Origin: an uncultured Kiritimatiellota bacterium
GTDB lineage: Bacteria; Verrucomicrobiota; Kiritimatiellia; RFP12; DVOR01
Length of the DNA: 64,000 nt
Assembly: GCA_944391065.1 (NCBI GenBank)
Contig: CALXSH010000004.1
Location: forward strand, 1 to 64,000
Reading direction: 5' to 3'
The translations under genes and the position numbers were made by a program. Below the pieces are notes generated by a model. It saw only the letters and a list, made by a program, of their open reading frames with translations, was not told the DNA's origin and made no database searches. Positions 43,236 through 51,550 of this stretch are shown piece after piece. Each line of letters begins with the position of its first letter. Positions within the stretch are counted from its first letter, which is position 1.

Positions 43236-44527
43236 TGAGTGCCGCCTTCGAAGCGCTCAATCCCGCCCTCCGCAAGGCCATTGCCGCCGTCGGCTACACG
43301 ATGCCGACCCCGATCCAGGCGAAGGCCATCCCGCCGCTCCTCAAGGGCCGTGACCTGATCGGCTGTGCCCAGACCGGCACCGGCAAGACGGCCGCCTTCG
43401 CCCTGCCCATTCTCCATCGTCTGGCGCTTGAAAACCGCGCCGTCCGTCCGTGCCGCCCGCACGTGCTGATCCTCGCGCCGACGCGCGAACTCGTCGCGCA
43501 GATCGGGGAGAATGTCGAGGCTTACGCCCGTTTTCAGAAGACCCCCAGCGCGGTTGTCTTCGGCGGCGTCAATATCACCCCGCAGATCAGGAAGCTCGAG
43601 GCCGGCGTGGCCGTCCTCGTCGCGACGCCGGGCCGCCTCCTCGACCTTTGCGCGCAGAAAGCCCTCTTCCTCGATTCCATCCGGACCGTCGTCCTCGATG
43701 AGGCCGACCGCATGCTCGACATGGGCTTCCTGCCCGATATCCGAAGGATTCTCGATCGGTTGCCCGAGCGCCGCCAGTCCCTCTTCTTCTCCGCGACGCT
43801 TTCTCCCGAGATTACCGAACTGGCCGAACAGTTCGTCCGCGGCGAGGCCGTCACGATCCGCATCGACCCCGGAAAGCCTGCCGTCGAGCGCATCCGCCAG
43901 ACCGTCTACTTCGTGGACAAGGAGAACAAGGTCGCCCTGCTGAAGGAACTCCTCGAGAACCCCAAGGCCTTCCGCGTCATCGTCTTCCCGCGCATGAAGC
44001 ACGGTGCCGACCGTCTCTGCAGGCAGCTGACCAAGGCCGGCTTCAAGGCCGCGGCCCTGCATGGCGACAAGAGCCAGAACGCCCGTCTGCGGGCCCTCTC
44101 GGGGTTCCGTGACGGGACGATTCACGTCCTCGTCGCGACCGATATCGCCGCGCGCGGCATCGACGTCGATGATGTGACGCACGTCATCAATTACGATTTG
44201 CCCGACGAGCCCGAGACCTACGTCCATCGCATCGGCCGCACGGCCCGTGCCGGCGCCGAAGGTGAGGCCATTTCACTTGTCTGCGCGCAGGACCGCAACG
44301 CGCTGCGCGACATTGAGCGCTTCATCCGCCGTCCCATCCCGCAGAAGCTCGACCATCCCTTCCACTCCGAAGCCGCCCGGACGGCCATGGGCGCCGCAGC
44401 CTCGCGTCCGCCCCGCGGCGACCGGCGGCAGCAGCCCCGCCGCCCCAAGGCGTCCTCTCCCAAACCGGAGGCCGCGCCCGCACCCAAGGCAAAACCCCAC
44501 GCCTTCGCGAAATTCGCCAAACGCTGA
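43235..44527 (+). CDS. DEAD-box RNA helicase, RhlE-like
   Basis: A 430-residue helicase with the full motif set: AQTGTGKT, LAPTREL, TPGR, LDEADRMLDMGF, SAT and HRIGRTARAG. It has the RhlE length and a basic Pro/Ala/Lys tail instead of a DbpA domain. The ATG overlaps the stop of the DeaD-like gene (TGATG), an uncommon tandem of two DEAD-box genes that suggests coordinated expression. queD follows after 12 bp. Confidence 0.9.
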   Translation: MSAAFEALNPALRKAIAAVGYTMPTPIQAKAIPPLLKGRDLIGCAQTGTGKTAAFALPILHRLALENRAVRPCRPHVLILAPTRELVAQIGENVEAYARFQKTPSAVVFGGVNITPQIRKLEAGVAVLVATPGRLLDLCAQKALFLDSIRTVVLDEADRMLDMGFLPDIRRILDRLPERRQSLFFSATLSPEITELAEQFVRGEAVTIRIDPGKPAVERIRQTVYFVDKENKVALLKELLENPKAFRVIVFPRMKHGADRLCRQLTKAGFKAAALHGDKSQNARLRALSGFRDGTIHVLVATDIAARGIDVDDVTHVINYDLPDEPETYVHRIGRTARAGAEGEAISLVCAQDRNALRDIERFIRRPIPQKLDHPFHSEAARTAMGAAASRPPRGDRRQQPRRPKASSPKPEAAPAPKAKPHAFAKFAKR

Positions 44528-44539
44528 GGAGGTTTAATC

Positions 44540-44962
44540 ATGCTCATTGTGACCAAGACTCTCTCCTTCGATGCTGCCCATCTGCTGACCGGTCATGCCG
44601 GTCTCTGCCGTAACCTCCACGGTCATACCTACAAGGTGACCGTCGAGCTCGGCAACGTGCCCCCCATGGCCGGACAGCCTGAGGACATGGTGATGGATTT
44701 CAAGGACCTCAAGACGGTCATGGAGGAGGATATCGCTGCCTGCTGCGACCACACCTTCCTCTACGATTCCGAATCCGAGGTCGAGTGTGACATCGCCGCC
44801 ACCCTTCGCCGTCACGGTCTGCGGACCTACGCCATGCCGTACCGCACGACCAGCGAAAACCTTGCCCGCCACTTTTTCGAGAAGGTCCGTGCCCGCGGTC
44901 TTCCCGTCACGGCTGTCTCGGTCCGTGAGACTGACTCCTCCTGCGCGACTTACAGGGCCTGA
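44540..44962 (+). CDS. queD: 6-carboxytetrahydropterin synthase
   Basis: A 140-residue QueD-type enzyme that makes 6-carboxy-5,6,7,8-tetrahydropterin, a queuosine precursor. The zinc histidines are H14 (FDAAH), H27 and H29 (LHGH), and the catalytic Cys is C23 in the CRNLHGH (CxxxHGH) motif, which marks QueD rather than eukaryotic PTPS. GAGGAGG lies 6-12 bases before the ATG. The miniature intron begins 12 bases after its stop. Other queuosine genes are not adjacent, but gluQ is at the left end of the window. Confidence 0.92.
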   Translation: MLIVTKTLSFDAAHLLTGHAGLCRNLHGHTYKVTVELGNVPPMAGQPEDMVMDFKDLKTVMEEDIAACCDHTFLYDSESEVECDIAATLRRHGLRTYAMPYRTTSENLARHFFEKVRARGLPVTAVSVRETDSSCATYRA

Positions 44963-44973
44963 TGTCGGCAGCC

Positions 44974-45232
44974 GTGCGCAACGATGACTAAAGCGCTGTC
45001 GCTATGGACCGCACCCCAATCAGCCGGAGGAAGCAGGTGATGACACGGGAGTCCATACCTGACCGAGACAACCTGAATGCGGCGTGCCCGCAAGGGGTCA
45101 GGGATAAGGGCTGGTTTACCCTCACGGACGTATACGAAGGTAGGCCAGTCTGAGTTATGAGCACCCGCCCGGTACGGGTCCGTATGCCGGGTGGTGCGGG
45201 AGGTCGGCGGGGTGACCCGCCTCATACCCGAT
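44974..45232 (+). mobile_element. Miniature group II intron (ORF-less, internally deleted)
   Basis: A 259-bp element bounded by a GTGCGC start and a CCCGAT end. The 5' GTGCGC matches the GUGYG rule for group II introns. Near the 3' end, domain V has CCGCCCGG/CCGGGTGG, a TG bulge, TACG/CGTA and a GGTC loop; domain VI has GGCGGG/CCCGCC and a mismatched A near the 3' end. The last ~75 bases closely match positions 1-75 of the window. Most of domains I-IV and the reverse transcriptase gene are absent, so it could only splice or move with help in trans, if at all. Confidence 0.7.
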
Positions 45233-45233
45233 T

Positions 45234-45239
45234 TAGGAT
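45234..45239 (+). promoter_or_regulatory. -10 element for the cytochrome c gene
   Basis: TAGGAT ends 7 bases before the A of the ATG and begins 2 bases after the intron end. The six bases between it and the ATG, AAGCCC, are the same as at the isomerase gene (38228-38233). Confidence 0.4.
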
Positions 45240-45245
45240 AAGCCC

Positions 45246-47135
45246 ATGCGCCCGACGTTACTTCGATATCTCTCGGCGGCCTCTCTGGCCTGCCTTGTGA
45301 CGGGGCTCTCCGCTTCGCCCGACGACTGGCGGTTGCCGGAGAGCGTGGCCGTCTCGCCAGACGGCGACACGGTCCTGCTCGGATGCCGATACGGCACGGC
45401 CGAACGCCGTTCGCCCGACGGTAAGAATCTCGGTGCCTGGACGGCCACGGTTTCGCGTGGCGGATTCCTGGGCCTCTTCGCGGACCAGAACACCGTCCCC
45501 GTGACCGGTGTCGCGTACGGCGCCGACGGAACGGCCTGGTACACGGCCGACGACGGCGCACGCGGCCGCCTCTTTCGCGACGACGGCGATTCCGTCGTCG
45601 TCGGTGACGGGCCGCAGGCTCCGCTGCCCTCGGCCGACGGCCGTTGGGTTTGGCTCTGTTGCCGCTATTCCGGCACGGCCGTGAAGGTCGATGCCGACGC
45701 GATGGAGGTCGTGGCTGCGGTCCATGCCGGGCGTGAACCGCAGGCCATCGCGCTTGGCGCGGAGGAGCGGTTGCTCTTCGTCGCTTCTCACCTGCCCGAT
45801 GCCGCCATCGATCCCGCGCTGCCCGTCGCTGCCGATGTGGCGGTGCTCGACGCGCGGACCCTTGACCGGGTCCGAACCCTCGAACTCCCTGACGGGTCGA
45901 CCTCGGTGCGCGGCATGGCCTCTTCTCCTGACGGCGCGTATATCTATCTGACCCATACCGTGGCGCGTTACCGCCTGCCGACGACGCAGGTTGAGCGCGG
46001 CTGGATGAACAGCGCTGCGCTCTCGATCCTCGACGGCCGCGACGGGACTTATATCAATACGGTCATGCTCGACGACATCGACGGCGGCGCCGCCAATCCC
46101 TGGGGTGTGGCCGTCTCGCCCGATGGCCGTACCTTGGCCGTGGCCCACGCGGGCACGCAGGAGGTCAGCCTCATTGACCGCGCCGCCCTCCACGCGCGCC
46201 TCGACGCCGCCGCCGCCGACCGCCCCGTCTCGGCCGTGACCGACTGCGCGGCTGACGTCATCAACGATTTCTCCTTCCTGAGCGGCATCCGTCGCCGCGT
46301 CAAACTCGGTCAGCCCGGTCCGCGCGGCATCGCGCTGACCAATGAGACGCTTTATGTCGCGCTCTGCTTTGCCGACGGTTTCGCCGCCGTACCTGTCAAT
46401 CCCGACATTCCCGCGAAGGTGATGCCAATGGACGGCAAGGCCTTCGCCGATCTCGCCGAATCACCTGTGCTCCGTGGCGAGATGCTTTTCAACGACGCCA
46501 CCAAGTGCTTCCAGAATTGGCAGAGCTGCGCGTCCTGCCATCCCGACGCGCGCGCCGATGCGCTCAACTGGGACCTGATGAATGACGGCATCGGCAATCC
46601 CAAGCAGACCAAAAGTCTCCTCTACTCCTACTGCACTCCGCCGACGATGATTACCGGCATCCGCCGTGGCATGATGCACTGCAACCGTGCGGGCTTCCGC
46701 TATATCCAGTTCGTCCGCGTCGACGAGGAGGACGTCCGGGATGTCGATGCCTATCTGATCGCGTTGCTCCCCCGTCCCTCGCCCTATACCTCCGACCCCG
46801 AGGCCATTGCCCGTGGCCGTGAGGTCTACCGCAGGGCCGACTGCGCCCGCTGCCACATGCCGGAGTATTACTATACGGCCGCGGCCAATCCAGACAGTCC
46901 CGACGGCGTGCCGCTCTACGACATCGGCCTCGGTACCGGACCGGAAACGGGACGTAAATTCGATGTGGCGACGCTTTGCGAGGTCTGGCGCACGGGTCCT
47001 TATCTCTACGACGGACGCGCCAAGACGATGCGCGAGGTCCTGACGCGGTTTAATACCAGGGACATGCACGGTGTCACCACCGACCTGACGCGTCAGGAGC
47101 TGAGCGACCTCGAGGCCTTCATCCTTTCTCTCTGA
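45246..47135 (+). CDS. Secreted beta-propeller / cytochrome c protein
   Basis: A 629-residue protein with a signal peptide (LLRYLSAASLACLVTGLSA). The first ~400 residues carry repeated SPDGxT motifs typical of YVTN/WD-like beta-propellers. The C-terminal part has two haem c sites, C428-A-S-C-H and C533-A-R-C-H, with cytochrome c peroxidase-like surroundings. It would be exported and loaded with haem, fitting the ResB and CcsA genes downstream. The role (electron carrier, peroxidase or sensor) is open. A -10 element directly before the ATG suggests a leaderless message. Confidence 0.82.
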   Translation: MRPTLLRYLSAASLACLVTGLSASPDDWRLPESVAVSPDGDTVLLGCRYGTAERRSPDGKNLGAWTATVSRGGFLGLFADQNTVPVTGVAYGADGTAWYTADDGARGRLFRDDGDSVVVGDGPQAPLPSADGRWVWLCCRYSGTAVKVDADAMEVVAAVHAGREPQAIALGAEERLLFVASHLPDAAIDPALPVAADVAVLDARTLDRVRTLELPDGSTSVRGMASSPDGAYIYLTHTVARYRLPTTQVERGWMNSAALSILDGRDGTYINTVMLDDIDGGAANPWGVAVSPDGRTLAVAHAGTQEVSLIDRAALHARLDAAAADRPVSAVTDCAADVINDFSFLSGIRRRVKLGQPGPRGIALTNETLYVALCFADGFAAVPVNPDIPAKVMPMDGKAFADLAESPVLRGEMLFNDATKCFQNWQSCASCHPDARADALNWDLMNDGIGNPKQTKSLLYSYCTPPTMITGIRRGMMHCNRAGFRYIQFVRVDEEDVRDVDAYLIALLPRPSPYTSDPEAIARGREVYRRADCARCHMPEYYYTAAANPDSPDGVPLYDIGLGTGPETGRKFDVATLCEVWRTGPYLYDGRAKTMREVLTRFNTRDMHGVTTDLTRQELSDLEAFILSL

Positions 47136-47160
47136 CACCCGCTGTACCCGTGAGGATCCT

Positions 47161-48096
47161 ATGCTGACGCTGACCGATTGCACGACCGGCCGAGAGGCCT
47201 TTGTCTGGACCGCCGATTCACCTGATTTTTTCCCCCATTTGCCAGGATTCCGCCTGACGCAGACCCATGCCGGCCTGCCGCCTGTCGCGAAAGGGGCGGT
47301 GCCGGGTGGGGTCTTCGAGCGTTCCGTCACCGTGGACGGCTGCGGCAGCGTCCTCTTCTACCGCCATGGGGCGCTTCGCCTCGCCTATGCCTTCGGTCTC
47401 CTGCCGGATGACGTCCGCGCCGCGCCGACCGTGCAGCTCGCTTCGGTCTTCGGTCATGTGCTTACGCTGTCGGAGGCTGCGGGCATCACGCCCGACCGGA
47501 TCTGTCGGAACTGGTTTTATCTTGATCGCATCCTTGATTGGTACGGCGATTTCAACAAGGCTCGCGACGCCTTTTTCTCCGGACTCGGTATCGCCGGGAG
47601 GTTCCCGGCCAGTACGGGTATCGGTTGCGGCAACGCGGCCGGCGCGGCCGTGACGATGGGCTTCATGGCTGTCCTTGGCGGAGCGTGGTCGCCCGTGGCT
47701 TCACCGTGTCAGTGCCCGGCGTCCGATTACAAAAGCAGCTTCAGCCGCGCCGCGGAAATTGCCTTGCCCGAGGGCCGTTGGCTGAGTCTCTCGGGCACGG
47801 CGAGCATCGCCCCTGACGGGAAAACGCTCCATCCCGGCGATCCCGTCCGTCAGATTGAACGGACGATGGAGGCCGTCAGGGCCATCTTGGAATCGCGGGG
47901 CATGGGGTGGGAGCACTTCCGCCGCACGCTGGTCTATCTGAAGCATCCCGACTTCCTCAGCCACTGGCAGGCCTGGCTGAAGGAACACGGACTGCCGACC
48001 GACTTCGCACCCGTCATGGTGGCCGATGTCTGCCGCGACGACCTGCTCTTTGAGTTCGAAGGCGGCGCGCTGCTGAAGGATGGCGCCCATGCGTGA
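47161..48096 (+). CDS. RidA-superfamily protein, chorismatase-like
   Basis: A 311-residue protein with an N-terminal unrecognised part and a C-terminal RidA/YjgF-like fold. NWFYLDRILDWYGDF and PASTGIGCGNAAGA resemble the FkbO/Hyg5 chorismatase family, which hydrolyses chorismate; the match is by eye only. A simple RidA-type imine deaminase is the alternative. It lies between a cytochrome c gene and two cytochrome c assembly genes with tight spacing (25 bp before, overlap after), so a link to a redox cofactor or quinone is conceivable. Confidence 0.6.
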   Translation: MLTLTDCTTGREAFVWTADSPDFFPHLPGFRLTQTHAGLPPVAKGAVPGGVFERSVTVDGCGSVLFYRHGALRLAYAFGLLPDDVRAAPTVQLASVFGHVLTLSEAAGITPDRICRNWFYLDRILDWYGDFNKARDAFFSGLGIAGRFPASTGIGCGNAAGAAVTMGFMAVLGGAWSPVASPCQCPASDYKSSFSRAAEIALPEGRWLSLSGTASIAPDGKTLHPGDPVRQIERTMEAVRAILESRGMGWEHFRRTLVYLKHPDFLSHWQAWLKEHGLPTDFAPVMVADVCRDDLLFEFEGGALLKDGAHA

Positions 48097-48736
48097 GCGC
48101 CGGGGAAGCATCTTCCGCGGCGCCGGTATCGCGGCGCTGCTGGTTCTGGCGGCGCTGGCGATTCTTCTGGCTCTGCCGCAGAGTGAGCGCTTCCGTGAAC
48201 TGACCGTCTTCCGCTGCGCCGCGTGGGCCGTTCTGATCGGGTTCGCTGCGGTCGCGGTTCAGGCGCTTTTCGCGCGGGCTTGGGTACGGGCCCTCTTCGC
48301 GGCCGGGGCCGTCTGTGTGACGGTCGGCTTCGGCGTTACGGGCGCTTCGGCGCGTGAGGGGGCGCTGGTATTGACGGACAGCCTCTCGCCCTATGCGAAC
48401 CACAGGCTGCTGCGCGAACGTGTGGTGGGCGGTGAGACGGTGAGGCTGGAGTCCTTCCGCCAAGAGACTTATCCGAACGGCATGCCGCGCCAGTACACGA
48501 CGCTCCTGCGTTTCCCCGATGGACTCCGGGAGATCTCGGTCAACCGTCCTTACCGCCGCGATGGCTACACCTACTATCAGATGTCCTGCGACGGCGGCGT
48601 CGGGCCGGACGGGTATCCCTTCGTACAGACGGTTCTGACGGTTCGCCGCGATCCCGGGGTGCCGGTCGTCTTCGCAGGATTCGCGATGCTCCTGGCGGCG
48701 TCGGCAGCCTTGGCGGTTCGGGAGGTGCGGCGATGA
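48089..48736 (+). CDS. ResB-like cytochrome c biogenesis protein, short
   Basis: A 215-residue membrane protein with two N-terminal membrane segments, a periplasmic domain of about 100 residues and a C-terminal membrane segment. This matches the end-half plan of ResB (Ccs1), which guides haem to apocytochrome c with CcsA, but it is about half the usual length. AAGGA at 48076-48080 favours the ATG at 48089 over one at 48080. Its stop overlaps the CcsA-like gene (ATGA). Confidence 0.6.
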   Translation: MRERRGSIFRGAGIAALLVLAALAILLALPQSERFRELTVFRCAAWAVLIGFAAVAVQALFARAWVRALFAAGAVCVTVGFGVTGASAREGALVLTDSLSPYANHRLLRERVVGGETVRLESFRQETYPNGMPRQYTTLLRFPDGLREISVNRPYRRDGYTYYQMSCDGGVGPDGYPFVQTVLTVRRDPGVPVVFAGFAMLLAASAALAVREVRR

Positions 48737-49449
48737 CGGCGCTGAAGACGCTTCTGATCGCGCAGGCCGTCGCTGCGGCCGGCGGCCTGCTGTTGCCCCG
48801 ACGCTGGGCCAAATGGATCTGGCTCAGTGTGCTGCCGCTCGGTCTTGCGACCGTCCTGACGCGTTGGGCTGCGGTCGGTCACCCGCCGATGCGCAATCTC
48901 TTTGAGGCCTTTCTCTGGCTGCCGCCGCTGACGGGGCTCTGCACGGCGCTGACGCGTTGGCGGCGGGCTATCCTGACGCTGCGGACCGACGCGCTGCTGG
49001 GGCTGCTGGTCGCCATCCCGCTCGCCTTCGTCTTCGATCCGGCCGAGGGGATGTTGCCGCCCGCGTTGCAAAGTCCCTTTTTTGTGCCCCATGTGCTGGC
49101 CTATATGATTGCTTATGTGCTGATGGCGAGGGGCTGTCTGCTCTCCCTCTGCCGCGCGCCCGGGGCGGCGGGCGGAAGCATCGGCGTCGGTTTCTTTTTC
49201 ATGACGGGCGGGCTGGTGCTCGGCTCGGTTTGGGGCAATGAGGTCTGGGGCAGTTACTGGCAGTGGGACCCAAAGGAGATGTGGGCGCTGGCGACTTGGC
49301 TGATTTACTGCGCCTGGTTCTGTGTGCGCGGCGACGGAAAGCTCAGAACGGCCTTGTCGGTGCTGGGGCTGCTTGCTATCATGCTCACCGTCACCTGGGT
49401 CAATCTTTCCCGGTTGTTTGAAGGAGTTCACAGCTATGCCGGCCTCTGA
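48733..49449 (+). CDS. ccsA: CcsA/ResC-like haem handling protein
   Basis: A 238-residue protein with about eight transmembrane segments. The haem-binding Trp-rich motif WGSYWQWDPKEMWAL is the hallmark of the CcsA/CcmF/ResC family. It exports or presents haem for ligation to CxxCH cytochromes and works with ResB. The preceding short ResB-like gene overlaps its start, and a cytochrome c gene lies 1.6 kb upstream, so the system is self-consistent. Confidence 0.88.
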   Translation: MTALKTLLIAQAVAAAGGLLLPRRWAKWIWLSVLPLGLATVLTRWAAVGHPPMRNLFEAFLWLPPLTGLCTALTRWRRAILTLRTDALLGLLVAIPLAFVFDPAEGMLPPALQSPFFVPHVLAYMIAYVLMARGCLLSLCRAPGAAGGSIGVGFFFMTGGLVLGSVWGNEVWGSYWQWDPKEMWALATWLIYCAWFCVRGDGKLRTALSVLGLLAIMLTVTWVNLSRLFEGVHSYAGL

Positions 49450-50236
49450 TGCGGAACTGAAAGCCTTGGCTGACGTATTGGAGACGGCTGCCGATACGTT
49501 GGCCTATCTGCAGGAGACCGGACTGCGTCAGGTGAAGCTTGACCCAAAGACCTGGGCCGCCCTGACGGCACCTCTGCCGGCCGCGCCTCAGCTTGCCCCC
49601 GCCCCCCCGCCCCAAGCCCTTTCGCGCCGGTCTGTCGCCGCCGAGGCCACGGCTGCGGTCAGCCAGGCCAAGTTGCGGTATCTGGAGACGATGCGGGCGA
49701 ATGTCGTGTCCTGCGCGGCCTGTCCGCTGGCGGCGGCGAACCGCTGCTTCGGCGGTGGCTCGCCCGAGGCGCCTGTGGCGGTGGTCAACGGCGCCTGTAT
49801 GGAAGGCCCCGCCGCGCCCGCGGTCGGCTCGCGGCTTGAGGGACCGGCCGGTGAGCTCTTCGATAAGATGTTTGCGGCCATCGGTCTCACCCGTGCCGAT
49901 CTCTATATCACGCCCGCGCTGAAGTGCCCCGTGCGGGGCAAACCCGATACGAAGGCCATGGTGGCCTGTCAGCGTCATTTGGTGGCCGAACTCCGCACGG
50001 TGGCGCCGAAGGCCATCGTCGTCCTGGGGCCCGTCGCGGCCAAGACTCTCTTCCCGAATGCCTCGGCGGACTGGATGCAGCATCCGGGCCGCTGGACTAT
50101 GCTTGATAACCGGATCCCGGTGACGGCGCTGCATCATCCGATGCGGATTATGTTGCTTGGGGATGCCGTCTCGCGCCAGCTGAAGACCGACAACTGGAAG
50201 GCTCTTCAGGCCCTGCGCGACCGTCTGAAAGCCTGA
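49436..50236 (+). CDS. Uracil-DNA glycosylase superfamily protein (type 4/5-like)
   Basis: A 266-residue protein. The first ~85 residues are helical and proline-rich. The UDG-like core follows: CAACPLAAANRC as an iron-sulfur cysteine cluster, a GPAGELFDKMFAAIGL helix, YITPALKCPVRGKPD, and the C-terminal HHPMRIM His motif. The N-terminal GEAPG active-site loop of family 4 is replaced by NGACMEGP, so activity on uracil is uncertain. I start at the ATG at 49436, after AAGGAG, overlapping ccsA by 14 bases. murA follows 4 bp later. Confidence 0.75.
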   Translation: MPASDAELKALADVLETAADTLAYLQETGLRQVKLDPKTWAALTAPLPAAPQLAPAPPPQALSRRSVAAEATAAVSQAKLRYLETMRANVVSCAACPLAAANRCFGGGSPEAPVAVVNGACMEGPAAPAVGSRLEGPAGELFDKMFAAIGLTRADLYITPALKCPVRGKPDTKAMVACQRHLVAELRTVAPKAIVVLGPVAAKTLFPNASADWMQHPGRWTMLDNRIPVTALHHPMRIMLLGDAVSRQLKTDNWKALQALRDRLKA

Positions 50237-50240
50237 ACCC

Positions 50241-51545
50241 ATGTCGAAACTGATTATCCGCGGCGGCCGACCCATCGGCGGCGTCCACCATGTTCCCGGA
50301 AACAAGAATGCTGCGCTGCCGATGTTGGCGGCGGCGCTGATGACGCGCGAGCCGGTGACGCTTGAGAATCTCCCTGACATCCGTGACGTCCGCGTCATGG
50401 TGGAGGGCCTGAAGGAACTCGGCGTCAAGGTGGAGGGCAGTGTGGCCGATCACCGGATTACCGTCTGCGCCGCGCGGCTGAAGGCCGATGCGACGGTGTC
50501 GGCCTCGGTCTGTTCGCGCATCCGGACCTCTTTTCTCTTCGCCGCGCCGATGCTGGGCCGGAAGGGACGCATCCGTCTCTGCGCGGCGCCGGGCGGTGAC
50601 TCCATCGGGCGTCGCCGGCTGGATACGCACATAGAGGGGTTCGCCGCGCTGGGCGCGAAGTGCCGTATGCGCAAGGGGCGCGGCTGCACCTTCACGGCGG
50701 AGAGCCGTCTGAAGGGGACCTATTTCATGCTCGACGAGCCTTCCGTGATGGCGACGGAGAATCTGCTGATGGCGGCCGTCCTGGCCGAGGGCCGCACCGT
50801 GCTTTACAATACGGCCTGTGAGCCGCACATCCGTGACCTTGGCAACATGCTGATTGCCATGGGGGCCCGCATCGAAGGGCTTGGGACCAACCGCATCACG
50901 GTCGATGGCGTGGATCGCCTCGGCGGCGGAACCTTCCGGGTGAGCGGTGACGCGATTGAGGCGGCCTCCTACATCGTGGCGGCGGCCGTCACGCACGGTG
51001 CGCTGACGCTGGAGGGCATTGAGGCCGAGACGATGAAGGTCGTCGAGCCGGTTTTCCGCAAATTCGGCGTTCGCTGGACCTATGAGGGCGAGCGGACCCT
51101 GCGCCTCCCTGCCAAGCAGCGTCTGTGTACGGCCTATGATCTCGGCGCGGCCATTCCGAAGATTGAGGACGGTCCGTGGCCGATGACGCCGACGGATCTG
51201 ATGAGCGTGCTGATTGTGCTGGGCACGCAGACACGCGGCACGGAGCTTTTCTTCGAAAAGATGTTCGAGAGCCGCCTCTATTTTGTCGATCACCTGATCG
51301 GGATGGGCGCCAAGATTGTGCAGTGCGACCCGCACCGCGCGGTCGTGACCGGTCCGACGAAGCTGCAGGGTGGGGTGGTCTCCAGTCCCGATATCCGCGC
51401 GGGTATGGCGCTGATCGTGGCGGCGCTCTGCGCCCGCGGCACGACGGTTATTCTCAATGCCGAGAGCATTGACCGCGGGTACGAGCGGATTGAGGCGACG
51501 CTGAAGGCATTGGGTGCCGACATCGTCCGCGAAGCCGAGGCGTAA
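50241..51545 (+). CDS. murA: UDP-N-acetylglucosamine 1-carboxyvinyltransferase
   Basis: A 434-residue EPSP-synthase-type enzyme for the first committed step of peptidoglycan synthesis, transferring enolpyruvate to UDP-GlcNAc. K22 in GNKNAALP and the later LIVAALCARGTTVI repeats match MurA. The active-site loop reads APGGDSIG with D120 in place of the usual Cys (PGGCAIG). In Mycobacterium and Chlamydia the same change is known to give intrinsic fosfomycin resistance. It starts 4 bp after the UDG-like gene, so the two are co-transcribed. Confidence 0.93.
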   Translation: MSKLIIRGGRPIGGVHHVPGNKNAALPMLAAALMTREPVTLENLPDIRDVRVMVEGLKELGVKVEGSVADHRITVCAARLKADATVSASVCSRIRTSFLFAAPMLGRKGRIRLCAAPGGDSIGRRRLDTHIEGFAALGAKCRMRKGRGCTFTAESRLKGTYFMLDEPSVMATENLLMAAVLAEGRTVLYNTACEPHIRDLGNMLIAMGARIEGLGTNRITVDGVDRLGGGTFRVSGDAIEAASYIVAAAVTHGALTLEGIEAETMKVVEPVFRKFGVRWTYEGERTLRLPAKQRLCTAYDLGAAIPKIEDGPWPMTPTDLMSVLIVLGTQTRGTELFFEKMFESRLYFVDHLIGMGAKIVQCDPHRAVVTGPTKLQGGVVSSPDIRAGMALIVAALCARGTTVILNAESIDRGYERIEATLKALGADIVREAEA

Positions 51546-51550
51546 GCGCC

